The notes beneath the pieces were generated by a model. It did no database searches and was not told where the DNA came from. It was given only the letters and a program-made list of their open reading frames with translations. From Micromonospora sp. HNM0581 (lineage in GTDB: Bacteria > Actinomycetota > Actinomycetes > Mycobacteriales > Micromonosporaceae), in the NCBI RefSeq assembly GCF_012726175.1, contig NZ_JAASAD010000008.1:124001-188000 (forward strand): 64,000 nucleotides of DNA, written 5' to 3'. Made by a program: the position numbers and the translations under genes. Shown here piece after piece: positions 42,516-50,877 of this stretch (positions are counted from its first letter, which is position 1; the number at the start of each line of letters is the position of its first letter).

Positions 42516-43709
42516 ATGCGTCTGATCGCCTCCCTCGCCACCGGGATCGCCCTGCTCGGTGTGGTCCTCGCACCATCCGCCGCGGTGCGGGCCGCACCCG
42601 CGTCGCCCTCACCGACGGGTCAGCCGGAGGCTTCGACCTCGCCGGCTCCCGCCGCCGCGACCTGGGGAGTGGCGCCGTCGAGCGCACGCGGGCCGAACGG
42701 CCGTCCGGCATTCAGCTACAAACTCGACCCCGGTGCCACCCTCACCGACTACGTCGGCGTCACGAACCACTCGTCCCGCCCGCTGACCCTGAACCTCTAC
42801 GCCAACGACGCGGTCACCACCACCCAGGGCGGATTCGATCTGCTGGCCGCTGACCAGCAGTCCACCGATGTCGGCTCCTGGGTTCGCCTGCCGCAACGTA
42901 CGGTGACCATTCCGTCGACGTCCCGGCTGGACATACCGTTCACCCTCACCGTGCCGCAGAACGCCACACCGGGGGACCACGCCGGCGGGATCGTCGCCTC
43001 GCTCGCGGGTACCGCCGTCGACGCGCAGGGCAACCAGGTCGCCGTCGACCACCGGGTCGGCGCGCGCATCTACCTGCGGGTGACCGGTGAGCTGCAGCCG
43101 ACGCTCACCGTCGAGAAGCTGCGCGTACGGCACAGCGGCTCGCTCAACCCGCTGGCCGGTGGCAAGGTCACCGCCACCTTCACCGTCCGCAACACCGGCA
43201 ACGTCCGCCTCTCCGGGCAGCCGGTACTCGGCGTGGCTGGACCGTTCGGGCTGGCCCGCAATTCCGTGGACGGGGCGGCGCTGCCGGAGATCCTGCCCGG
43301 CGGCGAGCTGACCACCACCGTGACCATGTCGGATGTCCCGCCGCTGTTCCGGCTCACCGCGGACGCCACCGTCAGGCCGGCCGCCATGGACGACCAGGTC
43401 CTCGACCCGCCGCCGCAGGCCGGCAGCGCGCAGGCCGCCCTGTGGGCGGTGCCTTGGCCGCAGTTGGCCGTGCTCGCCCTGCTCGCCTTCGCCGTCTGGG
43501 CACTCGTCGCGTCCCGGCGTCGTCGGGCGGCGCAGCTCGCACGGGCGGTGGCCGCCGCCCGTGCGGAGGGCCGCACGCAGGCCGGGCGCAGCTCAGATGG
43601 TCCGGACACCACCGAGGTCGACGGGCGCCCCTCGACCGCAGGCGACAGTGGATCAGCACCCGACGACAGCCATACCACCTTCGACCCCACCGGGAAGGAC
43701 GAGAAGTGA
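42516..43709 (+). CDS. DUF916-like cell-surface protein with C-terminal membrane anchor
   Basis: This is a 397-aa protein with a signal peptide (1-30), a first beta domain (about 50-200: SYKLDPGATLTDYVGVTNHS) and a second (about 200-300) like the DUF916 peptidoglycan-binding region of WxL-system proteins. A transmembrane helix (ALWAVPWPQLAVLALLAF) and a basic cytoplasmic tail follow. In Firmicutes, DUF916 proteins work together with WxL-domain proteins on the cell wall; the WxL-like protein directly upstream is the natural partner. The stop overlaps the next GTG. Confidence 0.75.
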   Translation: MRLIASLATGIALLGVVLAPSAAVRAAPASPSPTGQPEASTSPAPAAATWGVAPSSARGPNGRPAFSYKLDPGATLTDYVGVTNHSSRPLTLNLYANDAVTTTQGGFDLLAADQQSTDVGSWVRLPQRTVTIPSTSRLDIPFTLTVPQNATPGDHAGGIVASLAGTAVDAQGNQVAVDHRVGARIYLRVTGELQPTLTVEKLRVRHSGSLNPLAGGKVTATFTVRNTGNVRLSGQPVLGVAGPFGLARNSVDGAALPEILPGGELTTTVTMSDVPPLFRLTADATVRPAAMDDQVLDPPPQAGSAQAALWAVPWPQLAVLALLAFAVWALVASRRRRAAQLARAVAAARAEGRTQAGRSSDGPDTTEVDGRPSTAGDSGSAPDDSHTTFDPTGKDEK

Positions 43710-45295
43710 CCCGGCAGATGAGGAAGACGAGGATGCGCGCCGTCGTCGCGGGCCTCGCCGCCGCCGTGTTGGCACAGACCCCCGGCGCGACGCCGGCCAC
43801 CGCCGCGCCAGCCGCGATCTCCTCCGCCGGCGCCGACCTGGTCTCGGTCGCGCTCGACGGGGACGTGATGTCGCTGCGCTTGCGGGACGCCGGGCAGGCG
43901 GCCGGTGACAGGGCCGGGCGCGACCCGGCCGAGGTGGTGCTCGGCCCGGACGATGGCCTGGCCGGGCGGGTACCGGACGGGCCGTCCTTGGCCTTCCTCG
44001 GTGAACCGGGCCACGCCGTGTGGGCGCTGTCCGCCGGTGACACCGGGTTCCCGTTCCTGGACACCACGGGGGTACGTCCCGGTGCCGTGGCGGGTGACCA
44101 GGTGACCCTGTCACTGGGGTCGGTCGAGGGGCCGGGGACGTTCACCGCGTACACCCTGTCCGGCCTCGGCTCGGCGACCCCGCTGTTCGGCAGCGGTGCC
44201 GGGGTAAGGCGGTCGACGCAACTTGCGGCGGGCACGCGGACCGGCGGGGTGGTCTGGGCCTTCGACGCGGCCGGCGACTACCGGCTCACCCTGACCGGCT
44301 CTGCTGCGTTGCGCTCTGGTGGGACGGCGCGTGCCGAGGCGACCTACCGGGTCCGTGTCCCGGCGATCGAACCGACCGAGTCGGCCCTGCCCGCACCGAT
44401 GAGGCGGGCGGCGAGCGTCGACGTCTTCGCCGCGCCCGCACCGGCTGCCGCACCGAAGCCGGCCGCCGTACCGCAGGTCGCTGCCGTGCCGGAGGCCGCT
44501 GCCGTGCCGGAAGTGGCGAAGGCCGCCGCCGGAGCCCGCCAGGTGATCGACGACGGACATGTCGACATGGGCCCGAACCTGTCCGGGGACACCTGGACGA
44601 TCCAGATCAAGGACGACCGGAGCAGCCCTGCGGTCTGGCGCGAGACCGCCGACGTGGTCCTGCACGCCAAGGACGAAGCGAAGATCACGGTGCCAGCCGG
44701 AGCGGACTTCCTCGGCAAACAGGGCGACACGGTGTGGGTGCTCCCGCAGACCCAACAGGCGGGCCTCGTCTGGCCGGGCTGGAACACCCAGCACCCGTCG
44801 GTCGTGTCGGGGGTGCAGGGCAAGGTCACGTGGACCCTCAAGGGAGTCGACGGGCCCGGGCGGTTCGCCCTGTTCCTGACCGGCTCGTTCGGCGAGGCCG
44901 ACGTGCTGTTCGACTCCGGTGAGCCGTTCCCGCAGAAGCTCGACATCGCGCTGAACACCCACACCCACGGCAACTGGGCGTTCGGCAAGCCCGGCCTGTA
45001 CCGCCTCGCGGTGCAGATGAGCGGCACCACCACCGCCGGCAAGGCGGTGACCGACACGAAGACGCTGACGATCGCCGTCGATGACAGCACCGATCCGCAC
45101 GCCGGCTTCGGCTCCGGCTCCGGCTCCGGAGGTGACAACGGTGCCGACGGTTCGGATCAGGGCGGCGGTGGCCCGCTGCCCCGTACGGGCGCCGGCTGGG
45201 TGCTGATGGCCGGACTGGTCGGCGTCGTCCTGGTCGCGGCCGGAGCCCTGCTGCTACTGCTGTCCCGCCGTCGGGTCGCCGTCGGAACAAGGTGA
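43706..45295 (+). CDS. ABC-transporter-associated anchored-repeat protein (TIGR03773-like)
   Basis: This is a 529-aa surface protein with a signal peptide and two anchored-repeat domains (about 30-215 and 275-455) joined by an Ala/Pro-rich linker. The second repeat keeps the His motif NTHTHGNWAF; in the first it is eroded (GVVWAF). The C-terminus has LPRTG, a hydrophobic helix and a basic tail, which is a sortase-type anchor. It starts at GTG 43706 (GTGA overlap) and ends in another GTGA overlap with the binding-protein gene. It probably relays metal to the transporter (inference). Confidence 0.85.
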   Translation: MTRQMRKTRMRAVVAGLAAAVLAQTPGATPATAAPAAISSAGADLVSVALDGDVMSLRLRDAGQAAGDRAGRDPAEVVLGPDDGLAGRVPDGPSLAFLGEPGHAVWALSAGDTGFPFLDTTGVRPGAVAGDQVTLSLGSVEGPGTFTAYTLSGLGSATPLFGSGAGVRRSTQLAAGTRTGGVVWAFDAAGDYRLTLTGSAALRSGGTARAEATYRVRVPAIEPTESALPAPMRRAASVDVFAAPAPAAAPKPAAVPQVAAVPEAAAVPEVAKAAAGARQVIDDGHVDMGPNLSGDTWTIQIKDDRSSPAVWRETADVVLHAKDEAKITVPAGADFLGKQGDTVWVLPQTQQAGLVWPGWNTQHPSVVSGVQGKVTWTLKGVDGPGRFALFLTGSFGEADVLFDSGEPFPQKLDIALNTHTHGNWAFGKPGLYRLAVQMSGTTTAGKAVTDTKTLTIAVDDSTDPHAGFGSGSGSGGDNGADGSDQGGGGPLPRTGAGWVLMAGLVGVVLVAAGALLLLLSRRRVAVGTR

Positions 45296-46914
45296 CGGCG
45301 GTGTCCTGGGTGACGTCGCTCGTCACGCGGTACCTGCCATCCGCCGACGCGCGGACCAGGTCGCCGCTGGTGGCGTTGCCGCTGCTGGCCACGTTGCTCG
45401 CCGGCGGCTGCCACTCGGAGGTGGCGTTGAGTTCGCACGACGAGCGGGTCCAGGTGTTGACGACCACCGGGATCCTGCGGGATCTGGCGCGCAATGTCGG
45501 CGGTGACCGGGTGGCGGTGACCTCGATGGTGCCGGACGGGGCGGATCCGCACAGCTACGAGCCGTCGCTGCGGGACATCCGCGACGTCGTCTACGCCGAC
45601 GTGGCGTTCAGCAACTACCTGCTGCTGGAGGAGCAGGCGATCATCAAGGCGCTGGACGCCAACCTGCGTGACGGCGTACCGAACATCTCGCTGGCCGAGG
45701 GGGCGGTGAAGTACGCAGCGGAGATCATTCCGCTGGTCGAGGACGTGTCGCTGGACACCATCTGGCTGGGCATGCGGGTGCGCGGCACCGGTGCGGCGTT
45801 GGGGGCGAACCGTTCCTCCGACGTACTGCTCAGCGCGACCGCCGTGGACGGACCGGGCCGGCTGCTCGCGTACCTGACCGAGTCCTTCGGTAACCCGTCG
45901 TTCTATGTCGACTCTGGCGACGGGTTCGACCCCGCCAACGGGTACCGGGACGACACCGCGACCCTGCCGCCGGATGCGCACACCCACATGAGCTGGGCAT
46001 TCACCGAACCAGGCGTCTACCGGCTGACGATGCGGGCGCGGCTGGCCGTCGATCCGCAGTCGGCGCCCGTCCCGATGGGGGAGCAGACCTTCACCTTCGC
46101 GGTCGGCGTCGACCCACACTCGGTGCCGGGAATGCCGGAGGTACTCGACGGAGGCCACGCCGACGTCACGATCGACCTCGACGAGCGGCGGCTCTACCTG
46201 CTCACCGACCCGGAGGACGGTGGCGAGGTCACCCAACGGGTGTACGACCCGGCGAAAACGGTGATCGAGGTGCCGAACAAGGCGCTGCTGGAGGTGCCCG
46301 GCGACCGCCGTTTCCGGTTCCTCGGTCGACCCGGCACCCAGGTCTACCAGCTGCCGCAGGCGGTACTCGGCAAACACGTTCACGGTGAGATCGACCCGCA
46401 CCTGTGGCAGAACGTCCGCAACGCCATCTCCTACGTGGAGCTGATGCGGGACACGATGATCGGCGTCGACCCGGAAGGGGCTGCCGACTACCGGTCGAAC
46501 GCCGCCGCGTACGTCCGGCAACTGGAGGAACTCGACACCTACGTCCGGGACACGATCGCGCAGATCCCACCGTCGCGGCGTCACCTCGTCACGACACACG
46601 ACGCGTTCGGATACCTGGGTCAGGCGTACGGGGTGCAGATCTCCGGTTTCGTCACGCCCAACCCCGCCGCCGAGCCGAGCCTCGCCGATCGCCGCCGGCT
46701 CACCGAGACGATCCGCAACCTGCGGATCCCCGCCGTGTTCCTGGAGCCGAACCTGGCCGCCCGGTCCACCACCCTCACCGAGGTGGCCCGGGAAGAGGAT
46801 CTGCGGATGTGCCCGATCTACGGCGACGCGTTCGACCGCGACGTCACCACCTACGCGGAGATGATGCGGTTCAACGCCGAGTCGCTGCGCGACTGCCTGA
46901 CCACGGAGAAGTGA
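45292..46914 (+). CDS. Anchored-repeat ABC transporter substrate-binding lipoprotein (ZnuA-like with insertion)
   Basis: This is a 540-aa lipoprotein (lipobox LLAGGC) of the ZnuA/TroA metal-binding family. The N-terminal lobe is residues about 50-140 (DGADPHSYEPSLRD with the first His ligand) and the C-terminal lobe is about 360-540 (HVHGEIDPHLWQN, TTHDAFGYL, PIYGDAFD). Between the lobes, at about 141-355, sits an inserted surface-repeat domain with DAHTHMSWAF, the TIGR03772 layout. The metal ligands fit Zn(II) or Mn(II); zinc is favoured by the Zur box upstream of the operon. Confidence 0.88.
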   Translation: MTAVSWVTSLVTRYLPSADARTRSPLVALPLLATLLAGGCHSEVALSSHDERVQVLTTTGILRDLARNVGGDRVAVTSMVPDGADPHSYEPSLRDIRDVVYADVAFSNYLLLEEQAIIKALDANLRDGVPNISLAEGAVKYAAEIIPLVEDVSLDTIWLGMRVRGTGAALGANRSSDVLLSATAVDGPGRLLAYLTESFGNPSFYVDSGDGFDPANGYRDDTATLPPDAHTHMSWAFTEPGVYRLTMRARLAVDPQSAPVPMGEQTFTFAVGVDPHSVPGMPEVLDGGHADVTIDLDERRLYLLTDPEDGGEVTQRVYDPAKTVIEVPNKALLEVPGDRRFRFLGRPGTQVYQLPQAVLGKHVHGEIDPHLWQNVRNAISYVELMRDTMIGVDPEGAADYRSNAAAYVRQLEELDTYVRDTIAQIPPSRRHLVTTHDAFGYLGQAYGVQISGFVTPNPAAEPSLADRRRLTETIRNLRIPAVFLEPNLAARSTTLTEVAREEDLRMCPIYGDAFDRDVTTYAEMMRFNAESLRDCLTTEK

Positions 46915-46925
46915 TGGAGGAACCA

Positions 46926-47906
46926 GTGACGGCAGGACAGGCGCGCCGCCGTACCCGCGCGACCACGATCGTCGTGCGGGGCGTACTCGCGGCAATGTTC
47001 GTGCTGGTGACGGCGCAGAACTCGGCGTGGGCCGCCGAGCCGGCCCCGGACCTGAGCCAGTCCATCGCGGCGGATCAGCCCCTCGCCACCGGGCGGACGA
47101 CGCTGGACGCCGGGCACGTCGACATCGGACCCCGATTCGTCGGCGACCGGTGGACGCTGCTGATCCACGACGGCACGCAGGCGCAACCGGTGTGGCGTGA
47201 CCCCGACGACACGTTGCTGCGGGTGGCCGACGCGGCGCTGCAGACGGTTCCGGACGACCCGGCGTACGCCTTCCTCGGCATCGAGGCGGGCCAGCAGGCG
47301 TACGTGGTGCCGCAGGTCCAGCACCAGGATGTCGTCTGGCTGGGCTGGAACACCCAGGATCCCCGGGTGATGCAGACCGTCGACCGGGGCGCCACCCTGA
47401 CCCTGCTCGGTGTCCAAGGTCCGGGCACCCTGACGACCTACCTCCAGTCGGGCAACTTCGCGCCACCGCAGCCGCTCTGGCGATCGGTCGAGCCGAAGGC
47501 CCAGCCCTTCTGGGTCGAGGTCAACACCCACACCCACGCCAACTGGGTGTTCTCCGCACCGGGTGTCTATCTCGTCGCGGTACAGGTGACGGCCGACCTG
47601 ATCAACGGCGAGGCGGTATCGGAGACCCGTACGCTGCGCTTCGCGGTGGGGGATGCCACGAGCGACGACGACGCCTTCGCCGCAACGGCGGACATCCCGG
47701 TACCCGCGGGTGAGGAGCCGCCCGGCGAGGACCGGGCCGTAGCCGACGGCCAGGGCGACGGTGCCCCGACGTTGCAGATCGCGGCGCTGGCGGGTGCGGC
47801 CGTCCTGCTGGCGGTCGGGCTGGTCGTGCTGCTGCTGCGGGGACGTGGTGCCCGGCGGCGCGCCGAGCAGGAGCGCGCTGCCGCGTCGTCGGCGGGGCAG
47901 TCTTGA
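46926..47906 (+). CDS. Membrane-anchored repeat protein of the zinc transporter
   Basis: This is a 326-aa protein with a signal peptide, one anchored-repeat domain (about 55-255, His motif NTHTHANWVF), an acidic linker and a C-terminal transmembrane helix with basic tail (LLLRGRGARRR). An ATG at 46914 is part of the ribosome-binding sequence ATGGAGG, so GTG 46926 is the better start. The stop overlaps the ATPase gene start (TTGA). Confidence 0.83.
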   Translation: MTAGQARRRTRATTIVVRGVLAAMFVLVTAQNSAWAAEPAPDLSQSIAADQPLATGRTTLDAGHVDIGPRFVGDRWTLLIHDGTQAQPVWRDPDDTLLRVADAALQTVPDDPAYAFLGIEAGQQAYVVPQVQHQDVVWLGWNTQDPRVMQTVDRGATLTLLGVQGPGTLTTYLQSGNFAPPQPLWRSVEPKAQPFWVEVNTHTHANWVFSAPGVYLVAVQVTADLINGEAVSETRTLRFAVGDATSDDDAFAATADIPVPAGEEPPGEDRAVADGQGDGAPTLQIAALAGAAVLLAVGLVVLLLRGRGARRRAEQERAAASSAGQS

Positions 47907-48646
47907 GGGCGCTCGAGGTCGACGGGCTGGATGTGGACCTTGGTGGTCGGCCGGTCCTGCGGGACGTACGGCTGCACCTCGATCGCGGTGAACTCGTCGG
48001 ATTGCTGGGCCCCAACGGCGCCGGTAAGACCACCCTGCTGCGCGCCGTCCTGGCGTTGATCCGTACCCGTGGCGGTCGAGTGCTGGTGGAGGGCAAGCCA
48101 GCACGTCCCGGGCGGTCCGGGATCGGCTACGTCCCACAACGTCACGAGTTCAGCTGGGACTTCCCGATCTCGGTGGAGCAGGCGGTGATGAGCGGCCGTA
48201 CCGGCCGGATCGGTCTGCTCCGCCGCCCCGGCGTGGCCGACTGGCGGGCGGTCGGTGACGCGCTCGACCGGGTGCAGCTCACCGATCTGCGTCGCCGACC
48301 GGCCGGTGAGCTGTCGGGCGGGCAGCGGCAGCGGGTCCTGGTCGCGCGGGCGCTCGCGCTCGCGCCGAGCATCCTGCTGCTCGACGAGCCGTTCACCGGA
48401 CTGGACATGCCCACCCAGGAGCTGCTGGGCGACCTGTTCGTCAGCCTGGCCCAGGAGGGTCGGGCGGTGCTGATGACGACACACGACCTGATCGCGGCAG
48501 TGGATTCCTGCACCCGTCTGGTCCTGCTCAACGGGCGGATCGTCGCCGACGGACGCCCAGCGGACCTGCAGGACGCCGACCTGTGGACACGGACCTTCGG
48601 GGTGAGTGCGACCTCCCCGCTGTTGAAGCTCGTGAGGGCAGCCTGA
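47903..48646 (+). CDS. Anchored-repeat ABC transporter ATPase (ZnuC/MntB-like)
   Basis: This is a 247-aa ABC ATPase of the metal-uptake branch with Walker A GPNGAGKTT, Q-loop YVPQRHEF, signature LSGGQRQRVLVARAL and Walker B ILLLDEPFTGLD. It starts at TTG 47903, overlapping the previous stop, and the permease ATG overlaps its TGA. It powers uptake of metal delivered by the ZnuA-like lipoprotein. Confidence 0.9.
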   Translation: MRALEVDGLDVDLGGRPVLRDVRLHLDRGELVGLLGPNGAGKTTLLRAVLALIRTRGGRVLVEGKPARPGRSGIGYVPQRHEFSWDFPISVEQAVMSGRTGRIGLLRRPGVADWRAVGDALDRVQLTDLRRRPAGELSGGQRQRVLVARALALAPSILLLDEPFTGLDMPTQELLGDLFVSLAQEGRAVLMTTHDLIAAVDSCTRLVLLNGRIVADGRPADLQDADLWTRTFGVSATSPLLKLVRAA

Positions 48647-49575
48647 TGTCGATCGCCGATTTTCTCACCGACCTGTTCAATCCCGACCTGGCGTTCCTGC
48701 CGAAGGCGCTGGCGATCGCGGTGATGTCCAGCATCGTCTGCGGTGTCGTCGGCTGCTACGTCGTACTGCGGGGGATGGCCTTCATCGGTGACGCGGTGGC
48801 GCACGCCGTCTTCCCGGGTATCGCGGTCGCCTTCGTCCTGCAGGGCAGCCTGGTCCTCGGTGGCGCTGTCGCCGGCGTCGTCACCGCGCTGCTGATCGCG
48901 GTCTTCTCCCAGAACCGGCGCGTCAAGGAGGACTCGATCATCGGTGTCTTCCTGGTGGGCGCGTTCGCTCTCGGTATCGTGATCATCTCGCAGGCGCCGG
49001 GATACGCCGGGTCACTCCAGCAGTTCCTGTTCGGCTCGATCACCGGCATCCCGGACCGGGACCTCTACGTCGTCGGGGGCGCCGGCCTGGTCATCCTCGG
49101 CCTGGTCCTGGCATTGCACAAGGAGTTCGTCGCGGTCTGCCTGGACCGGGAGATGTCCCGTTCGATGGGGCTGCCGGTCTTCTGGCTCGACATCGCCCTC
49201 TACGTCCTGGTGACGCTGGCCGTGGTGATCTCGTTGCAGACCATCGGCAACATCCTCGTCCTCGCGCTGCTGATCACGCCCGCCGCGGCTGCTCGCCTGC
49301 TCACCGACCGGCTTGGCGTGATGATGCTGCTCGCCCCGGTGCTCGGCGGCACATCGGCGCTCGTCGGACTGTACCTGTCCTGGAGCTACGACACCCCCGT
49401 CGGCGGCACCATCGTCCTGGTCGCCACCATCGGCTTTCTCGTCGCGTGGCTGTTCGCTCCCCGGCATGGCCTGCTCACCAGACGGTGGCGTCGTCCCCCC
49501 ACGCAGGGACCCACAGATGACAGCCGCGCCCCAGCGTTCGCGCCCGAACCGGGCTCATCCCCGGCCGTGGGGTAG
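48646..49575 (+). CDS. Anchored-repeat ABC transporter permease (ZnuB-like)
   Basis: This is a 309-aa membrane protein of the ABC-3 family (TIGR03770 layout) with eight or nine helices. The VLRGMAFIGDAVAHAVFPGI segment is the family hallmark near the substrate path. It is the last gene of the zinc-limitation operon that starts with L28, giving a complete importer: lipoprotein, ATPase, permease and several surface-anchored helpers. Confidence 0.9.
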   Translation: MSIADFLTDLFNPDLAFLPKALAIAVMSSIVCGVVGCYVVLRGMAFIGDAVAHAVFPGIAVAFVLQGSLVLGGAVAGVVTALLIAVFSQNRRVKEDSIIGVFLVGAFALGIVIISQAPGYAGSLQQFLFGSITGIPDRDLYVVGGAGLVILGLVLALHKEFVAVCLDREMSRSMGLPVFWLDIALYVLVTLAVVISLQTIGNILVLALLITPAAAARLLTDRLGVMMLLAPVLGGTSALVGLYLSWSYDTPVGGTIVLVATIGFLVAWLFAPRHGLLTRRWRRPPTQGPTDDSRAPAFAPEPGSSPAVG

Positions 49576-49810
49576 CCGGCACCACCGCACGATCCGGAAC
49601 AGCCGCCGGGCCGGTCGGGGTGCGGCCGTCGGGCCTCCACCGGTTTGGTCGCCGCGAGGAAATGGTGTCCTGGTCCACCGTTGTTGAACCGGAGCGGTCC
49701 GCGGTCCGTACCAGTGCACGTCGGCCGAAGGGGCGTGCCCCACGTCGGCAACCAGCTACTACTACAGGCTGTCGTCAACTGTGCGAGGTGGCGACGCGGA
49801 GGTGTTGAAG

Positions 49811-50371
49811 GTGATCGACGACGCGCAGGTGACCGCGTGGGCGCTCGCTGCCGGTCGGGGGGACCGGGACGCCGCGAGCGCGTTCGTCCGGGCCACGCAG
49901 TCGTCCGTGTGGCGCTTCGTCGCCGCGCTCACCTCCTCCGCCGAGGCCGACGACCTGGCGCAGGAGACGTACCTGCGGGCCCTACGGTCGCTACCGTCGT
50001 TCGCCGGCCGGTCCTCCGCCCGCACCTGGTTGTTCGGCATCGCCCGACGGGTCGCGGTGGATCAGGTCCGGATGGCGATGTCCCGGCCGCGCACGGTGCC
50101 GATCCTGGAATCACACGACGCTGTCGACCCGCGCCGCAGCGGCTTCGACCGGCAGGTGGCGTTGGAACAGCTGATCGCGGCGCTGCCCGCCGACCGGCGG
50201 GAGGCGTTCGTCGCCACCCAGCTGCTCGGGCTCTCCTACGCCGAGGCTGCCGAGGTGTGCGGATGCCCGGTCGGGACGATCCGTTCCCGGGTGGCGCGAG
50301 CCCGCGAAGAGCTGGTCGCCGCGACCCGGTCCGCCGATCGACGGCGCCGGCCCGACGACGCCGTCGGTTGA
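49811..50371 (+). CDS. ECF-type RNA polymerase sigma factor
   Basis: This is a sigma factor of about 186 aa with region 2 (AEADDLAQETYLRALRSLPS) and region 4 (ADRREAFVATQLLGLSYAEA, then GCPVGTIRSRVARARE). No anti-sigma gene is adjacent. Several in-frame starts exist (GTG 49781, 49802, 49811); GGAGG 8 nt upstream favours 49811. It lies alone between the zinc operon and the B12 locus. A target set cannot be deduced from the window. Confidence 0.85.
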   Translation: MIDDAQVTAWALAAGRGDRDAASAFVRATQSSVWRFVAALTSSAEADDLAQETYLRALRSLPSFAGRSSARTWLFGIARRVAVDQVRMAMSRPRTVPILESHDAVDPRRSGFDRQVALEQLIAALPADRREAFVATQLLGLSYAEAAEVCGCPVGTIRSRVARAREELVAATRSADRRRRPDDAVG

Positions 50372-50670
50372 CCGACCGACCGGGAACGAGATGAGGGGAA
50401 CGACCGCAGGGAGGTGGCCCGCGAGGGCGGTCCCGGAGAATGCGGGCCTGCCTCAGTTTTCCCCGGTGTCGTCGAGCAGGGCCCGGCGTAGGGCCAGCCG
50501 GTGCTCACGACGGATCTCCGCCTCCCGGTAGCGACGCCGGTCGCCGGCGACGTCCACAACGAGCAGGGACGGGCCGACGCGGGAGCAGTGGTTACCTACG
50601 GTGTGCCTCCGGTAGCGGATTGACAGTGGTGGAAGGTCGGACGAGACTGGCGCAACAACTGCACAACCGC
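50372..50670. other. Intergenic stretch before the first B12 riboswitch
   Basis: About 300 bp between the sigma-factor stop and the riboswitch. A minus-strand frame ending at 50453 has a plausible-looking end (REAEIRREHRLALRRALL), but its 5' part would run antisense through the riboswitch, so I do not call it. The promoter for the B12 operon must lie here, but no clear -35/-10 pair stands out. Confidence 0.4.
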
Positions 50671-50768
50671 GTGTGTGTGCGGGGGAAGTCCGGTCGAAGT
50701 CCGGCGCTGGCCCGCAACGGTAGGCCGCCAGGTGATTGCTGGCGGCGAGCCCGAATACCTGCCGCACT
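50671..50768 (+). ncRNA. Cobalamin riboswitch 1
   Basis: The core of a cobalamin riboswitch is visible. GGGGGAAGTCCGGT opens the central region, CTGGCCCGCAACGG is the invariant core element, and GCCCGAATACCTGCC is the B12-box segment. GTGCGG (50677-50682) pairs with CCGCAC (50762-50767) to close P1. It lies about 110 nt before the first transcobalamin-like alpha gene, so adenosylcobalamin should switch that gene pair off. Outer boundaries are approximate. Confidence 0.85.
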
Positions 50769-50877
50769 CGTGAGTCTCTGCTCCTCACCCGTCGTGGCCC
50801 ACGGGTCGGAGGCCGGCCGTCCGCGGCGTACCGCGCGGCCCGGTCATACGACCGCGGGGGCCGGAAAGGCGCCTCCG

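Noticed and set aside
50453..50788. 111-aa minus-strand frame with a plausible helical C-terminus
   Set aside because: Its N-terminal half runs antisense through cobalamin riboswitch 1 and no start with a ribosome-binding site exists between; it may be a gene remnant, but I cannot support a call.
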